DNA of 64,000 nt from Piezodorus guildinii (lineage: Eukaryota; Arthropoda; Insecta; Hemiptera; Pentatomidae), in NCBI GenBank assembly GCA_023052935.1, contig CM041294.1, forward strand, positions 87,962,616-88,026,615. Direction: 5' to 3'. The notes beneath the pieces were generated by a model. That model did no database searches. It saw only the letters and a program-made list of their open reading frames with translations, and had not been told where the DNA came from. Both the position numbers and the translations under genes were made by a program. Of the stretch, positions 44,836 through 56,291 are shown piece by piece. How positions within the stretch are numbered: the stretch's first letter is position 1; each line of letters opens with the position of its first letter.

Positions 44836-45643
44836 ATTTTTTCTTTACTGTACCAGGCATGCTGACCGGCTTCGCATTCCAAACTCATACAGATCTGAAT
44901 TCCACCCTCCGACGTGTGCTCTTCTCGTTAGATCTGACGAAGCGGCTGAGATACAATAGTAAACAACTTTTTCATCCTTCCTTCAAACCCGACATCTCTA
45001 TCCAGATTCCTCGAGAAGGAAGGGTAAACAAATATAAATGACAAAGGCTACAATGGCAGGGAGGGGGACGAGCTGTCAGATAGCGGGCGGTGTTGTGCAA
45101 GGCACACCCCCATGGGATCGCCAGGGTCCCGCGGGTCGGATTTGGCAAGAGTTGACGGCTTCCTCTGCGACGGACAATGCTTCCTGACGTACCCCGTTCT
45201 TCGGGAGGATCGGGTCTGCGGCAGGGTGACCGCTTTTTCAACCTGCTGAGGGCGAGATCAGGTCTTTAAACCTGTATGGTAAGCTCTTTACTTTCCAATA
45301 AGCTAGAGTACAATATGATTCTGTAGCCATTCACCACTTGTCACCTCGATGCTGTATTTATGGCCTCTGGATCTATTATTATCAGCGGTGAATTTCGCAC
45401 CAGCTTTCTATTGGGTTGTCCTTCTGGATTTCTATCATTCCTTTATTTTAGCTTTTAAGTACTCTACTATATAATAAACTGTTTACGTTTTCTTGATTAT
45501 TCATTTGTATACATTTAAACACTTATTATTGTTCCCACAGAAAATTTTTTTTTACCTCTGTAACGTTTCGCTACTATATAATTCTAGTACTGATTAAAAG
45601 AGATAATGTCTGTATAGCTAAAAAATATAAAATTTAAAAAAAT
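44836..45643. other. unassigned stretch with GC-richer block (45050-45260)
   Basis: 45050-45260 is strikingly GC-rich for this window. An 89-codon minus-strand frame (45241-44972) has no domain. It may be a piece of an unrecognised retroelement or a host exon/promoter. Confidence 0.3.
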
Positions 45644-46542
45644 ATTTGTTGCGCGCAACACACGACTTTCACTTGCTATCGTTGTTATTATCAATTTCAA
45701 AATTTTTAAATATACTTAGAGATAAAAACATGCGTTTTATAACTTTTATTGGCTTTTCCACACTCTTCATCAAATTTTACGATTTCATTTATAAGCTATT
45801 TTTTCTAAAATCTTTAGCTATCCAACGGTATATTATACATCTATATTACTGTTCATATGTTCAAAAATACAAAACAAAAATAGTTTTGCTCTTTTCTCTT
45901 ATAGTTAGTTATCTAATTCGTTCAGCTTACATATCTACGCGTTTTTAATCAATCCTAATAAAATGATATGGTAATTTATTTTTGAATCTACAATATTAAA
46001 GGAACTTTATAAAAAGAAAATTTAATATATCGGCATTTAAGACCTGTCAGACTAATTCAATCATATTGACACCTACATGACATTAAAACTTACTAAAATT
46101 TACATTCATTTAGCAAGTTTAATCGTTTAAGCGTTTTCTGGAAAACTCGTCAAAAAGGTGCAAAATGAATAGTGGTATTAAGTAGCACTTCCGGTCAGCT
46201 GATTTTGGGCAAAACGTAGCGGTAACATCTGAGGCATATGCGCTTTTTTAATATGAAATTTCAATAACATACAACTTATCGTTTTCGAGCTAGACAACAC
46301 ACACACCCATTGGGACTCATTCATTTGGACACATGGTACCCTAAAACGTGTATTTCAGTTAAAAACTGGAATTCCAACCTGGAAGTTTTGTTATCTTCTA
46401 CGCGATTAACAAAGACGTTCAAATTAATTTGGACACATGGTACCCTGAAACATGTATTTCGGTTACAAACTGGAATTCGAACCTCGAAGTCATCCTTCTA
46501 CGTAATAAATCTTAATATCGTAATAAACAAGAACGTTAAAAT
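45644..46542 (+). repeat. HLT element with a tandem duplication in its 3' part
   Basis: 5' end TTGTTGCGCGCAACACACG with ACTTTCACTTGC. The body is normal to about 46325. Then a unit of about 109 bp ('ttggacacatggtaccct', 'ctggaattc') is present twice (46325-46433, 46434-46542). The normal 3' end is absent. Confidence 0.7.
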
Positions 46543-46695
46543 CAATCTTATAAAAAATATAAGGTTTATATTGTCTTACTAAAACTGTAGCAGGAAACAT
46601 ATTTTCTATCAAAATGATATTATGATTTTTGTTGTCGCCATTCATTAAAATCTATGATTGAAAGAGACATATAGAAAATTATTATTTCTAAGTTC

Positions 46696-46728
<33 letters not shown>

Positions 46729-47485
46729 GAACATGGAAATAATAATATGAACTTATAGGTGTTTTTATCGATCACAAAAATAAATCAAAATGTTATATTT
46801 ACAGTTAATTTAAAATTGAATGAATAATTTGATTCAAAAATAAAAAGCAGATTTTCTGAAAACTGTTCCAAAAATAATTACATGATGGTGCGCTACTGAC
46901 ATTAAGCTTTCAACCCAAAAATGACATAGCAAACTCTTCAGGTCAAATCTTGATGGAGGTTCCACCTTCATCACTCTGCCCTCAAATAACTTCAGGGGCT
47001 GTCAAAAACATCTTAGTACCTGGAGGAAAAAGCAAAATAAGAGTATATATTTTTTAGTACATACTACCAAAAAAGAGAAAAAATGTTATATGAATAAACT
47101 GAAAAACTGCTCGTAAAAATTTAATTAAAATAAACAAAATAAATAAAGTAAAATATTCTGAGATAAACATAATAAGAAAAAATCCTCAGAATAATTTGAT
47201 TTCTGTCATTTTTCTCTTAAGCACAGTTCATTATTCATAAAAAAAAAATAATAATAAAATAAAAACCCATACCGCTTCAATAAAGGACCTAAATACTTGA
47301 ATTCATCTTCCTCATCCAATATTCTCAACGGTCAACTATACTCCATCATTATAAATTTCTATACCTGTCCAAACGTATCTCCTGATGTATCAATATCACC
47401 AAATAAATTAAATAAACAACCTAGCATAATATTATTTAAACGTAGTTTAGATTAACGATCTCAGAAAAAAATTGACGTCCGTTAT
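46543..47485. other. unassigned AT-rich stretch
   Basis: No supported feature. Confidence 0.35.
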
Positions 47486-47620
47486 TACTTTCGCTTACCT
47501 ATATACGAAATATATAGTAAGGGAAAGTATTGGGATCGTGAAAATTTTAGAATTCCAGTTTTCAACGGAAATGCACGTTTTAGGGTCCCCTGAGTATAAA
47601 TAACCAAGTCCCGCAAAAAG

Positions 47621-47656
<36 letters not shown>

Positions 47657-48262
47657 TAACTACCGGGCAACAACGAAAAGTCCTATGGATTTGAAATTTC
47701 ATATTTAAGACAACTATACGCCCGAGATGTTACCAAAACTTTTTCCTAAAAATCAGCTAACCAGAAGAGCCACCAAATACCATGCATTTTGCACCTTTTT
47801 ACGATTTTCTTTAAAACCGCTCTAACGGTTTTGATTAAACTCGCTAAGTCGATGTAAAATTGAACGGGCTTAAACATTATTTAGGTTTCATTCTGATTGA
47901 AATAGTCTGATAGGGCTTAAAGACCGATATTGAAAAAATTTCTTCCTCGTACCTTTAATTTTGGATATTCGAAAAAATTAACCATTTCGCCATATTAGCT
48001 ATTGCTAAAAAGCAGGTAAATATATAATTTGAATGAATTCGATATCCAACTAAACGAGAAAACTGCAAGCAAAAGATTTGTATGCAATTTTTTTTGTTTT
48101 TGAATTTAAGAACAGTAATATACATGTAATATACATACCGTCGGAATGCTAAAGTATTTAGAAAAAATATTATCTTATACATAATATTGTAAAAGTTAAT
48201 AAAAAGTGATGAAAAGCCGATAAAACAAACTGATTGTCGTAGAAAATAATATAATATAGCAT

Positions 48263-48388
48263 TTCCAAGTCAATTGTAACCTTTTCCAAGTCAAATGTAA
48301 CTTTTTCCATTTCAAATGTAACCTTTTCCAAGTCAAATGTAACCCTTTCCATTTCAAATGTTACCTTTTCCAAGTCAAATGTCACCTT
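48263..48388. repeat. 21-bp tandem repeat, six units (left arm)
   Basis: Units alternate between TTCCAAGTCAAATGTAACCT and TTCCATTTCAAATGTAACCT types (20 of 21 bases shown). Because 21 is divisible by 3, the minus strand reads as a heptad-like peptide repeat (KVTFDLE/KVTFEME), probably incidental. Confidence 0.9.
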
Positions 48389-48639
48389 TTTCTTCACTTC
48401 TAGCCTTAAATATTCCGTTTTATTTATTTATTGAAAAATTATTAGTTTAATTAACATTATGACTTTTTTAATCATTTTGGCATATAATAATTGATTTTTT
48501 TTTTTGTCTTTTAGATATTTGATACCAAGTTCTGTTTTTTACTAGCTAATATTTAAAAAAAATAATTATCGTCTATTTAGTTTTAAGATAGTTGTTGATT
48601 TTGATTTTTTAGAGAGGAGGGGTAGTTTTTTGGAATAAT

Positions 48640-51190
48640 TAATGTTTTTCGGGTATTATAATTAAATTTTTCGAGCTGTATTTTTTATCACTCGCGTGCA
48701 TGTTAACTCGCATTAACTTTTAAAGTTTTTTTATTGATATAGGGATTAATTATTGTACTTTCGGGTGGTTATGATTACGTTTTTTGAGCTGTATCTTTTA
48801 TCGGTCATGCGTATTTCAACTCACATTTACTTTTAATGTTTTTTATTGATATAGGGATTAATTAATGTGTTTTCGGGTATTATAATTACGTTTTTCGAGC
48901 TGTATTTTTTATCGCTCGCGTGGATGTTAACTCGCATTAAATTTTAATGTTTTTTATTGATATAGAGATTAATTATTTTGCTTTCGGGTGTTTATGATTA
49001 CGTTTTTCGAGCTGTATTTTTTATCGCTCGCGTGGATGTTAACTCGCATTAAATTTTAATGTTTTTTATTGATATAGAGATTAATTATTTTGCTTTCGGG
49101 TGTTTATGATTACGTTTTTCAAGCTGTATTTTTTATCGCTCGCGCTTATTTTAACTAAAATTTACTTTCTATGTGTTTTATTGATATAGGGATTAATTAA
49201 TGTGTTTTCGGGTGGTTATGCTTACGTTTTTCGAGCTGGATTGTTTATCGCTCATGCGTATTTTAACTCGCATTTACTTTTAACGTTTTTTATTTATATA
49301 GGGATTAATTAATGTGCTTTCGGGTGGTTATGCTTACGTGTTTAATCGCGCATGCGTATTTCAACTTGTATTTACTTTTAATCTTTTTATTTTTATAGAG
49401 ATCTATCCTTGTGTTTTCGCGGGGTTATGAAAATGTTTAAAAGCTTTTTTATTATCACTCGTGCAGATTTCAACTCGCCTTTATTTTTGATTTTTTTTTT
49501 TTTGATATTGGTATTGATTATTTTGTTTTTGGTTCTCATTATAACGTTGCTGGAATATACATCGTTTATCTTTTTCTTTTATTTTTTTTTATTATTATTA
49601 TTTTATAAAAGGATTAGTAATAGGTCCTTTTCTAGCGTCCTGAGTAAATTTTTTCAACTAAATCTTTTCAACTTGGTCTTGGTCTTACAATTATTTGATA
49701 ATTTAATTGAGGAATCGTTTATTCCATTTTCGGGTGTTCTGATAACATTATTTGTTATCGCTTTTACTCATTTTAAGTTACTGTTCCTATTTCATAAATA
49801 TTCGATAGAGGGAAAAATACAGCTCGAAAAACGTAAGCATAACCACCCAAAAACACATTAATTAATCCCTAAATCAATAAAACACATAGAAAGTAAATTT
49901 TAGTTAAAATAAGCGCGAGCGATAAAAAATACAGCTCGAAAAACGTAATCATAAACACCCGAAAGCAAAATAATTAATCTCTATATCAATAAAAAACATT
50001 AAAAAATAATGCGAGTTAAAATACGCATGAGCGATAAAAAATACAGCTCGAAAAACGTAAGCATAACCACTCGAGAGCACATTAATTGATCCCCATATCA
50101 ATAAAACACATAAAAATTTAATGCGAGTTAACATGCACGCGAGCGATAAAAAATTCAGCTCGAAAAACGTAATTATAATCCCCGAAAACACATTAATTAA
50201 TCCCTATATCAATAAAAAACATTAAAAGTAACTGCGAGTTAAAATACGCATGAGCGATAAAAAATACAGCTCAAAAAACGTAATCATAGCCACCCGAAAG
50301 TACAATAATTAATCCCTATATCAATAAAAAAACTTTAAAAGTTAATGCGAGTTAAAATACGCATGAGCGATAAAAAATTCAGCTCGAAAAACGTAATTAT
50401 AATCCCCGAAAACACATTAATTAATCCCTATATCAATAAAAAACATTAAAAGTAACTGCGAGTTAAAATACGCATGAGCGATATAAAATACAGCTCGAAA
50501 AACGTAAGCATAACCACCCGAAAGCACATTAATTGATCCCTATATCAATAAAACACATAAAAAGTAAATTTTAGTTAAAATAAGCGCCAGCGATAAAAAA
50601 TACACCTCGAAAAATGTAATCATGACCACCCGAAAGCAAAATAATTAATCCCTATATCAATAAAAAACATTAAAATTTAATGCGAGTAAACATGCACGCG
50701 TGCGATAAAAAAATACAACTAGAAAAACGTAATCATAACCACCCGAATGCACATTAATTAATCCCTATATAAATAAAACACATAAAAAGTAAATTTTACT
50801 TAAAATAAGCGCGAGCGATAAAAAATACAGCTCGAAAAACGTAATCATAAACAAGCGAAAGCAAAATAATTAATCTCTATATCAATAAAAAACATTAAAA
50901 TTTAATGCGAGTTAACATGCACCGAGTGATAAAAAATACAGCTCGAAAAACGTAATTATAATACCCGAAAACACATTAATTAATCCCTATATCAATAAAA
51001 AACATTAAAAGTAAATGTGAGTTGAAATACGCATGACCGATAAAAGATACAGCTCAAAAAACGTAATCATAGCCACCCGAAAGTACAATAATTAATCCCT
51101 ATATCAATAAAAAAACTTTAAAAGTTAATGCGAGTTAACATGCACGCGAGTGATAAAAAATACAGCTCGAAAAATTTAATTATAATACCC
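48640..51190. repeat. 112-bp tandem repeat arrays in opposing orientation
   Basis: On the right, successive units place 'aatccctatatcaataaa' at 49867, 49979, 50091, 50202, 50314, 50426, 50538, 50650, 50763, 50875, 50985 and 51097, a 110-113 bp period. On the left the inverse ('gatatagggattaatta') recurs with the same period from about 48735. Units between about 49400 and 49800 are strongly degenerate. Each unit contains 'cagctcgaaaaacgtaatca' and 'gcgagttaaaatacgcatga'. Confidence 0.9.
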
Positions 51191-51453
51191 GAAAACACAT
51201 TAATTATTCCAAAAAACTACCCCTCCTCTCTAAAAAATCAAAATCATCAACTATCTTAAAACTAAATAGACGATAATTATTTTTTTTAAATATTAGCTAG
51301 TAAAAAACAGAACTTGGTATCAAATATCTAAAAGACAAAAAAAAAAATCAATTATTATATGGCAAAATGATTAAAAAAGTCATAATGTTAATTAAACTAA
51401 TAATTTTTCAATAAATAAATAAAACGGAATATTTATGGCTAGAAGTGAAGAAA

Positions 51454-51600
51454 AAGGTGACATTTGACTTGGAAAAGGTAACATTTGAAATGGAAAAGGT
51501 GACATTTGACTTAGAAAAGGTGACATTTGAAATGGAAAGGGTCACATTTGACTTGGAAAAGGTTACATTTGACTTGGAAAAGGTTACAATTGACTTGGAA
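51454..51600. repeat. 21-bp tandem repeat, seven units (right arm)
   Basis: Inverse of the left-arm array with one extra unit; the same two unit types alternate for part of the array. Confidence 0.9.
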
Positions 51601-51660
51601 ATGCTATAGATCATTTATTAAAACACATGTTTCTATTAAAATCCAATTTAAATAATTCTT

Positions 51661-51932
51661 TGGGATCACTTATGACTGGGTGGCTATAACAGCCTCCTAT
51701 GTCAAAGATCACGGATTCAAACCCGCAGGTGGTCCTAGGAAAAAATCCTTAGTTTTGCCGTCCTTCGGAGGGGACGTTAAAAGGTGGTCCTGAGTCTGTG
51801 TGATGTCAGTTACTCGTTAAAGATCCCTATCCTAATAAAGCCTGGATAGGCAAAATTTAGGACTCCCACTGTAGCATCGTCCAATTAGTCATAATAGCAT
51901 AAAGTGGCGTTAAATAAATAAACAAACGAATA
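51661..51932 (+). mobile_element. SINE-1, complete
   Basis: Head 'gggatcacttatgactgggt', box A region 'gggtggctataacagcc', box B-like GATTCAAACCCG, body, and tail 'aaataaataaacaaac'. A short body deletion lies near 51738. It abuts the HLT piece at 51660. Confidence 0.85.
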
Positions 51933-51934
51933 CA

Positions 51935-52112
51935 AGAAAAAATTGTTTGTCCGCCGTTCACCGTGCGCACACAGACACTGAGACCTTTTTTCGGGACTTA
52001 GTAATTTGGACTCAGTGGACCCTAATAAGTGTATGCCCGGTGAAAACTGGGATTCTAAAATTTTCACGATCGTAGTACTTTCCCTTACTATATATTACAT
52101 ATATAGGTAAGT
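51935..52112 (+). repeat. HLT element, 3' end only
   Basis: From a degraded CA region through 'ggacttagtaatttggactc' to TATATAGGTAAGTGAAACT at 52112. Confidence 0.7.
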
Positions 52113-52115
52113 GAA

Positions 52116-53490
52116 ACTAATAATAGTGCAATTCGTACGCGTTTCTGAATCAAAAGATTGAATTGTTACGAACAATGATATAAATAAATCGTATTGTATA
52201 AAACCTAAACTAGCATGATGCTACAATAATAACTTGCAGATCCGGTGAAATGTAACGGGATTTTCCTCATAAGTATCGCCGCGTGGGAAGTTATCGGGAT
52301 ATCCCACGACCTTATTGTTATCAATTTGTTATCGTTTATTATTGATGCTTCTTAATAGTTCTGCCATATCTATTTTACCTCATGCTTTTACATATCCAGC
52401 ATGCTGTTCGTAGATTAAAAATTGTTTCTGAATTGGAGTTTTCTGTGACAATTTATAAGGACTTAATCTGATAACTATGAATGAGGTATCATTTACGTTT
52501 AAAAAATCTCTGTCTGGCCGATTTGGAGTTTATAACTTTGAAAGTTTTAGTTTTTCGTAACGAAAAGAGCAATTAGCAAGAAAATATGTTTGTTTTATAA
52601 CGTCTATTCATTATTATATTTTATTATCAGCAGATATCAACGGTTCCTATTTTATTCGGTTATTCAATATTTTAAATTTAAAATGAACTATTAAAAATAC
52701 ATGTTCGCGATTACGCGAATTAAAAATAATAATATTTATTTGGATTCAAATTTAATTAGATTGGACCTTGGATACGGCACAGATGTTTAATTCGACAGTC
52801 TTTTGTTTTTTGCTATAGCGTTAGTGTGAATTGAGATTCTGTCCCGATTGCATGTTTTTGTCGTCCGTGACGATATTTGTGGTGATATTCGGTTCCCGGT
52901 CACGATATAGGGACTCAGTTTTAAGAATTTAGGTTCTCCTAAGTTTTACAAGATAAAATCTAGGAGTAGCTGGAAGAGACTGCCGAGCCTGAGCGGGCCC
53001 GTTCGAGAAGACACGAAGAAGGCGATTAGGTAAGCTGCTGTCCATCTTAAATTTACTTGTAAAACGATTTGGAGATCCCTTATTCTGGGCATAATCTAAA
53101 TTTAAAGTTTTTTATTATTAATTTTTACCATACAGTCCACAACCAGAAAATTTTAATTGGTACAATTAGTACCAATACATTTTAAAAGTTAATTAAGTTC
53201 CATAGAAATCCCACTTAGTTTGCTGTGAAACAGCCGATTTCATGAAATAGTGTCAAATTCGGTACGTAATGTTGTTTCTAAAATCTTGTGTACTAACTGG
53301 AAGAATATAACTTGGACTATCCTGTACATTTAACTATTATAACCTCCCGCTTCACCAATAGCAAATGTTCATAAGCTTACTTCCTTACAACTTTATATTA
53401 ATTAGTGCGATTTATTTCAGTACAGAGTTGGCGGAAAACAAAATCGCGTTATCATTTTATATATAGCGATATGATTTATTAAAATACTTT
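52116..53490. other. unassigned stretch, possible promoter/first exon at 52800-53029
   Basis: Mostly AT-rich. 52980-53029 is locally GC-rich and ends CGATTAG|GTAAGC, a good 5' splice site, so a non-coding first exon is conceivable. 53413-53453 is repeated inside the palindrome at 53619-53663. Nothing else supported. Confidence 0.25.
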
Positions 53491-53792
53491 TACTAAAAGG
53501 AATTAGTCCGAGTGGCGGTCGGAGAATGAAACAATTGAGTAGTTTCAATAATTTATTTTTTGCCAACGTTTCGACCCCTATTGTGGGTCATCATAAGGGC
53601 GTGTTGTAGGCGAATCCGATTTATTTCATTACAGAGTTGGCGGAAAACAAAATCGCGTTATCGCGGATTCGCCTATAACACGCCCTGATGATGACCCACA
53701 ATAGGGGACGAAACGTTGGCAAACAATAAAATAGTTGAAACTATTTAGTTGTTTCATTTAATGACCGCCACCAGGACTAATTCCTTTCAGTA
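53491..53792. mobile_element. 302-bp palindrome with two head-to-head hammerhead-like cores
   Basis: Arms 53491-53618 and 53664-53792 are inverse copies with small differences. The 45-bp loop repeats 53413-53453. Right arm, plus strand: CTGATGA (53685-53691), a stem II hairpin (ACCC...GGGG) and GAAAC (53710-53714). Left arm, minus strand: CTTATGA (53597-53591), a better stem II (GACCC...GGGTC) and GAAAC (53572-53568). These are the conserved boxes of hammerhead ribozymes as found in Penelope-like retroelements. Each copy carries a different single defect: stem II on the right, first box on the left. Stem I/III pairing was not resolved by eye. Confidence 0.6.
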
Positions 53793-53980
53793 ATTCTCAA
53801 CGGTCAACTAATTATATCCACGATAACTAAAATACTTTTAGTTTATTGTTTTCAATAATGAACCTTTGTAATCGACCAAAACAAAATTAACCCCCCCCCC
53901 TTCTGAAAATGTAAGGGCTTACGTTTCAAAATATGCAGAACGAATAAAAAAAAATCTGAATGATGAACGAATAAAAAATT

Positions 53981-54272
53981 TGGGATCACTTGGGGTAGCT
54001 GGGTGACTAGCATAACAGCCTCCTATGAAAAAGGGCATGGGTTCAAAACCGCAGGTGGTTATAGGATTTTTTTTTATCGGAGTAAAAAAATCCTTAGTTC
54101 TGACGTCCTTCGGAGGGGACGTTAAAAGATGGTCCTGATTCTGTATGATGTCAGTTATTCGTTAAAGATCCTTATCCTAATGAAACCTGGATAGGCAAAA
54201 TTTAGGACTCCCACTGTAGCATCGTCCGATTAGCCATAGTAGCATAAAGTGACGTTAAATAAATAAACAATT
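53981..54272 (+). mobile_element. SINE-1, complete
   Basis: Head 'tgggatcacttggggtagct', box A 'gggtgactagcataacagcc', box B-like GGGTTCAAAACCGC with an inserted A, body with a T run, and tail 'gttaaataaataaaca' directly joined to an HLT fragment. Confidence 0.85.
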
Positions 54273-54350
54273 CTTTAACAATTTATTTTCGTTTATAAAT
54301 TTGTTCATGTTAAATAATGATGGTAAGTGAAAATCGAGTGTTGTGCCAGA
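54273..54350 (-). repeat. HLT element, 5'-terminal 80 bp
   Basis: Plus strand 'ttctttaacaatttattttc' to GGTAAGTGAAAATCGAGTGTTGTGCCAGA then T run, with 6-7 bp of the terminal motif missing. Confidence 0.75.
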
Positions 54351-54769
54351 TTTTTTATTTAGCTTTGCCCTTATCAATTATTAATTGCCCGAAATCGTTG
54401 TAAACTATAAGCTTAGCCGAATTACTCCTTCTGGCTCTTCATTTTCTAAGGTTCGACATGAGTGTGAACACACTAAAAGGTCAGCCTTAATATAATCCTC
54501 CCTCGGTCTACTTCTGGTTGTCATTATTAACTTTTCAGGAATCATCCGCCGTCATTATATCACCTCCATTACACTGCAAGTTCCGCAATTCTGTGTTGTG
54601 TAAAGTCATGAATTATAATGATAAAATCTTATCATTATTCGAATTTTAAAAACGATTATGAACTATAACAAAAAAAAAAAATCAAGTATTTCTACAAACC
54701 ATGAAAACTCTTAGTAGATCTAGAAATTCTGACTGATTCTGCACAATGAGGTGATTCGCCCGAGATCTC
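54351..54769. other. unassigned stretch
   Basis: No supported feature. Confidence 0.3.
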
Positions 54770-54972
54770 TCTCAGCCACCAGGTTTTTATCCAATTTTTG
54801 GGTACTCTTTTAATAGAGGCTGGGATTCGTAACTTAGTGTCGCTCTAAGGCTTAAATAGCCTAATGAATATATAATTATGTCACATTACTATAAATTTTG
54901 CCAAAGCCAGGGTTCGGACCCGGGACCCGGAGAAGAGTAGACCAGTGATCTATCCACTAGACTACACCCCTC
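54770..54972 (-). mobile_element. SINE-3 (tRNA-derived) candidate
   Basis: The minus strand begins GGGGTGTAGTCTAGTGGATA (box A) and has GGGTCCGAACCCTGG (box B) after an anticodon-arm-like stretch. The acceptor ends do not pair, so it is not an intact tRNA gene. The body continues to about 54770. Confidence 0.6.
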
Positions 54973-55005
54973 CTTTTATAACAAGTATCAGGTTATGTTC
55001 TATCT

Positions 55006-55755
55006 CAGAGGTCACCAAAAGGTGGTCCGCACACCCCTGGAGTTTCGCAGACGATGTCTAGGGGGTCCGAGAGATGTTGTTGGAAAATACTTTCAAATTA
55101 CTTTAAAATATTTGTGAAGCCCTGTTTCTGATCACATATGCTCAACACAGACAAATACAACCTTCTGAGTGATAAAATTGGTAATTATCATTAATAATTG
55201 GCTGATTTTGCAAAATCAGAACCTTAAACTAGGCCATTTTTAGCATTTCGAAAATTATGGGCTTAAAAGACAGATGTAACTTCGTAATAAGATAATGAGC
55301 GATATTTGATTTCTTTATCATTATTTGATTAAATACCTATCATTTATTATTTTTGAATTTTATTATTTCCGCGTATTGAAGTAAATTCCTGGAGCTTGGT
55401 TCTTTTTTTTTTTTTTCCATTTCCCCTACTTGGTCATTTCTGGTGTTCAGAGTTTCGATAGCGGTGGTACTTCGCATAACCACCCAAATAAACTCGTTTC
55501 TTACTTTCCTTCTCCCTGTTACCAACCGCAAGAATATTTAAAAGAAGATGTCCGAGAGATCTACTCAATTAATTAACATTTGGTTATAATTCCGGACGAT
55601 GGTCACGAAAAATATAATACTTCGCATTTGTTGAATGCACAGTAACGCAGTTGCGAATAATTATAAATATTTTTTATTTATTTTTAATTTGGGGTCTTTG
55701 CAATTGAAGTGATTGAATGAAGGGATCCGCGAATTTCTTTTGCTGGGAACCACTG
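55006..55755. mobile_element. non-autonomous hAT element, 8-bp target-site duplication
   Basis: 750 bp. The left end CAGAGGTCACCAAAAGGTGG and the inverse of the right end CAGTGGTTCCCAGCAAAAGA fit the hAT terminal motif CAG.GGT..CCA. The target duplication ttctatct (54998-55005) / ctctatct (55756-55763) matches in 7 of 8 bases, the hAT-specific length. Subterminal GGTCCG and GGATCCGCG motifs occur. No transposase frame, so it is a deletion derivative. Confidence 0.85.
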
Positions 55756-55763
55756 CTCTATCT

Positions 55764-56291
55764 CATTCGACTACCACCTCGTCGAAGTGAATAGCTACAG
55801 AAATTCGAAATTTAAACTGATAGGCTTTAGAAGCAGATCCATATTTCTACGTAGGCTTATATGTAAGTATCCACACTAACCCTTATCTCCAGGTTATATC
55901 AATGCCGATGTACCCTCAAGATCCTCCCAAGAGGAACAACATTGCCACCCGGACACACTTTCCCTCCCCCTTCCCCCATACACACACACACACACACGTG
56001 CCCCACACACACTAAGGAAGGGCGGTGGAGCTCCAAGAGGATGGTGATTGATGGCACTAAATGAGAACTCCAAACTCAATTCCAATCAGAAGAGAAGAAG
56101 TTGATGACATCATCTTCGCACCATACCTCACCTGTCTCACGGTCGGGTCTATTTCTGAACCCGTGTTTCTTCTCGGTAAATATGTGTGAGAGTTTGACCA
56201 GTTCCGATGGCATTGTTTATGCAAAACATACAGAGATGGACAAATACAAAATAATTACGGGTTATGTACTCAAATGTTTAAAATAATCGAT
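55764..56291. other. unassigned stretch with CA microsatellite
   Basis: GC-richer around 55880-56160, including (CA)n at 55978-55998. No domain in the short frames on either strand. Confidence 0.35.

Larger units (their letters stand above)
48257..51606. mobile_element. 3.35-kb foldback element with long repeat-built inverted arms
   Basis: Outer ends TAGCATTTCCAAGTCAATTG and its inverse, with TA on each side (48255-48256, 51607-51608) inside an HLT copy. Arm layout from outside in: 21-bp tandem repeats (six left, seven right); a unique 250-bp segment nearly identical between arms (48389-48637 and about 51205-51453); then 112-bp tandem repeats up to a centre near 49800. The left arm is about 1.55 kb, the right about 1.80 kb, with more and cleaner units on the right. 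It encodes no recognisable transposase. Architecture recalls Drosophila FB and Galileo-like elements, but the TA flanks suggest a different transposase; superfamily unassigned. Confidence 0.85.
47486..51660 (-). repeat. HLT element split by a foldback element
   Basis: 3' part at 47486-48256 (ACTTTCGCTTACCTATATAC start, GT tract at 47623-47654) and the next body piece at 51607-51660 ('gatcatttattaaaacacat', 'aatccaatttaaataattct'). The two pieces join exactly as in uninterrupted copies when the insert and one TA are removed. A SINE follows at 51661. Confidence 0.85.

Noticed and set aside
46905..47030. Exon-like less AT-rich block
   Set aside because: All frames have stops and no splice motifs were found around it.
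48170..48397. Heptad-like peptide repeat KVTFDLE/KVTFEME
   Set aside because: It is the 21-bp tandem repeat read in frame. The other arm and other strand give different repeat peptides equally well, so no coding claim is made.
49409..49861. 150-codon hydrophobic frame (FFLILVLIILFLVL...) in the centre of the foldback element
   Set aside because: It reads through degenerate 112-bp units and poly(T) stretches. The hydrophobicity follows from T-rich codons, and there is no domain or independent coding signal.
54899..54972. Stand-alone tRNA gene
   Set aside because: Box A and box B are present on the minus strand, but the acceptor stem does not pair and unrelated sequence continues, so it is a tRNA-derived SINE head.
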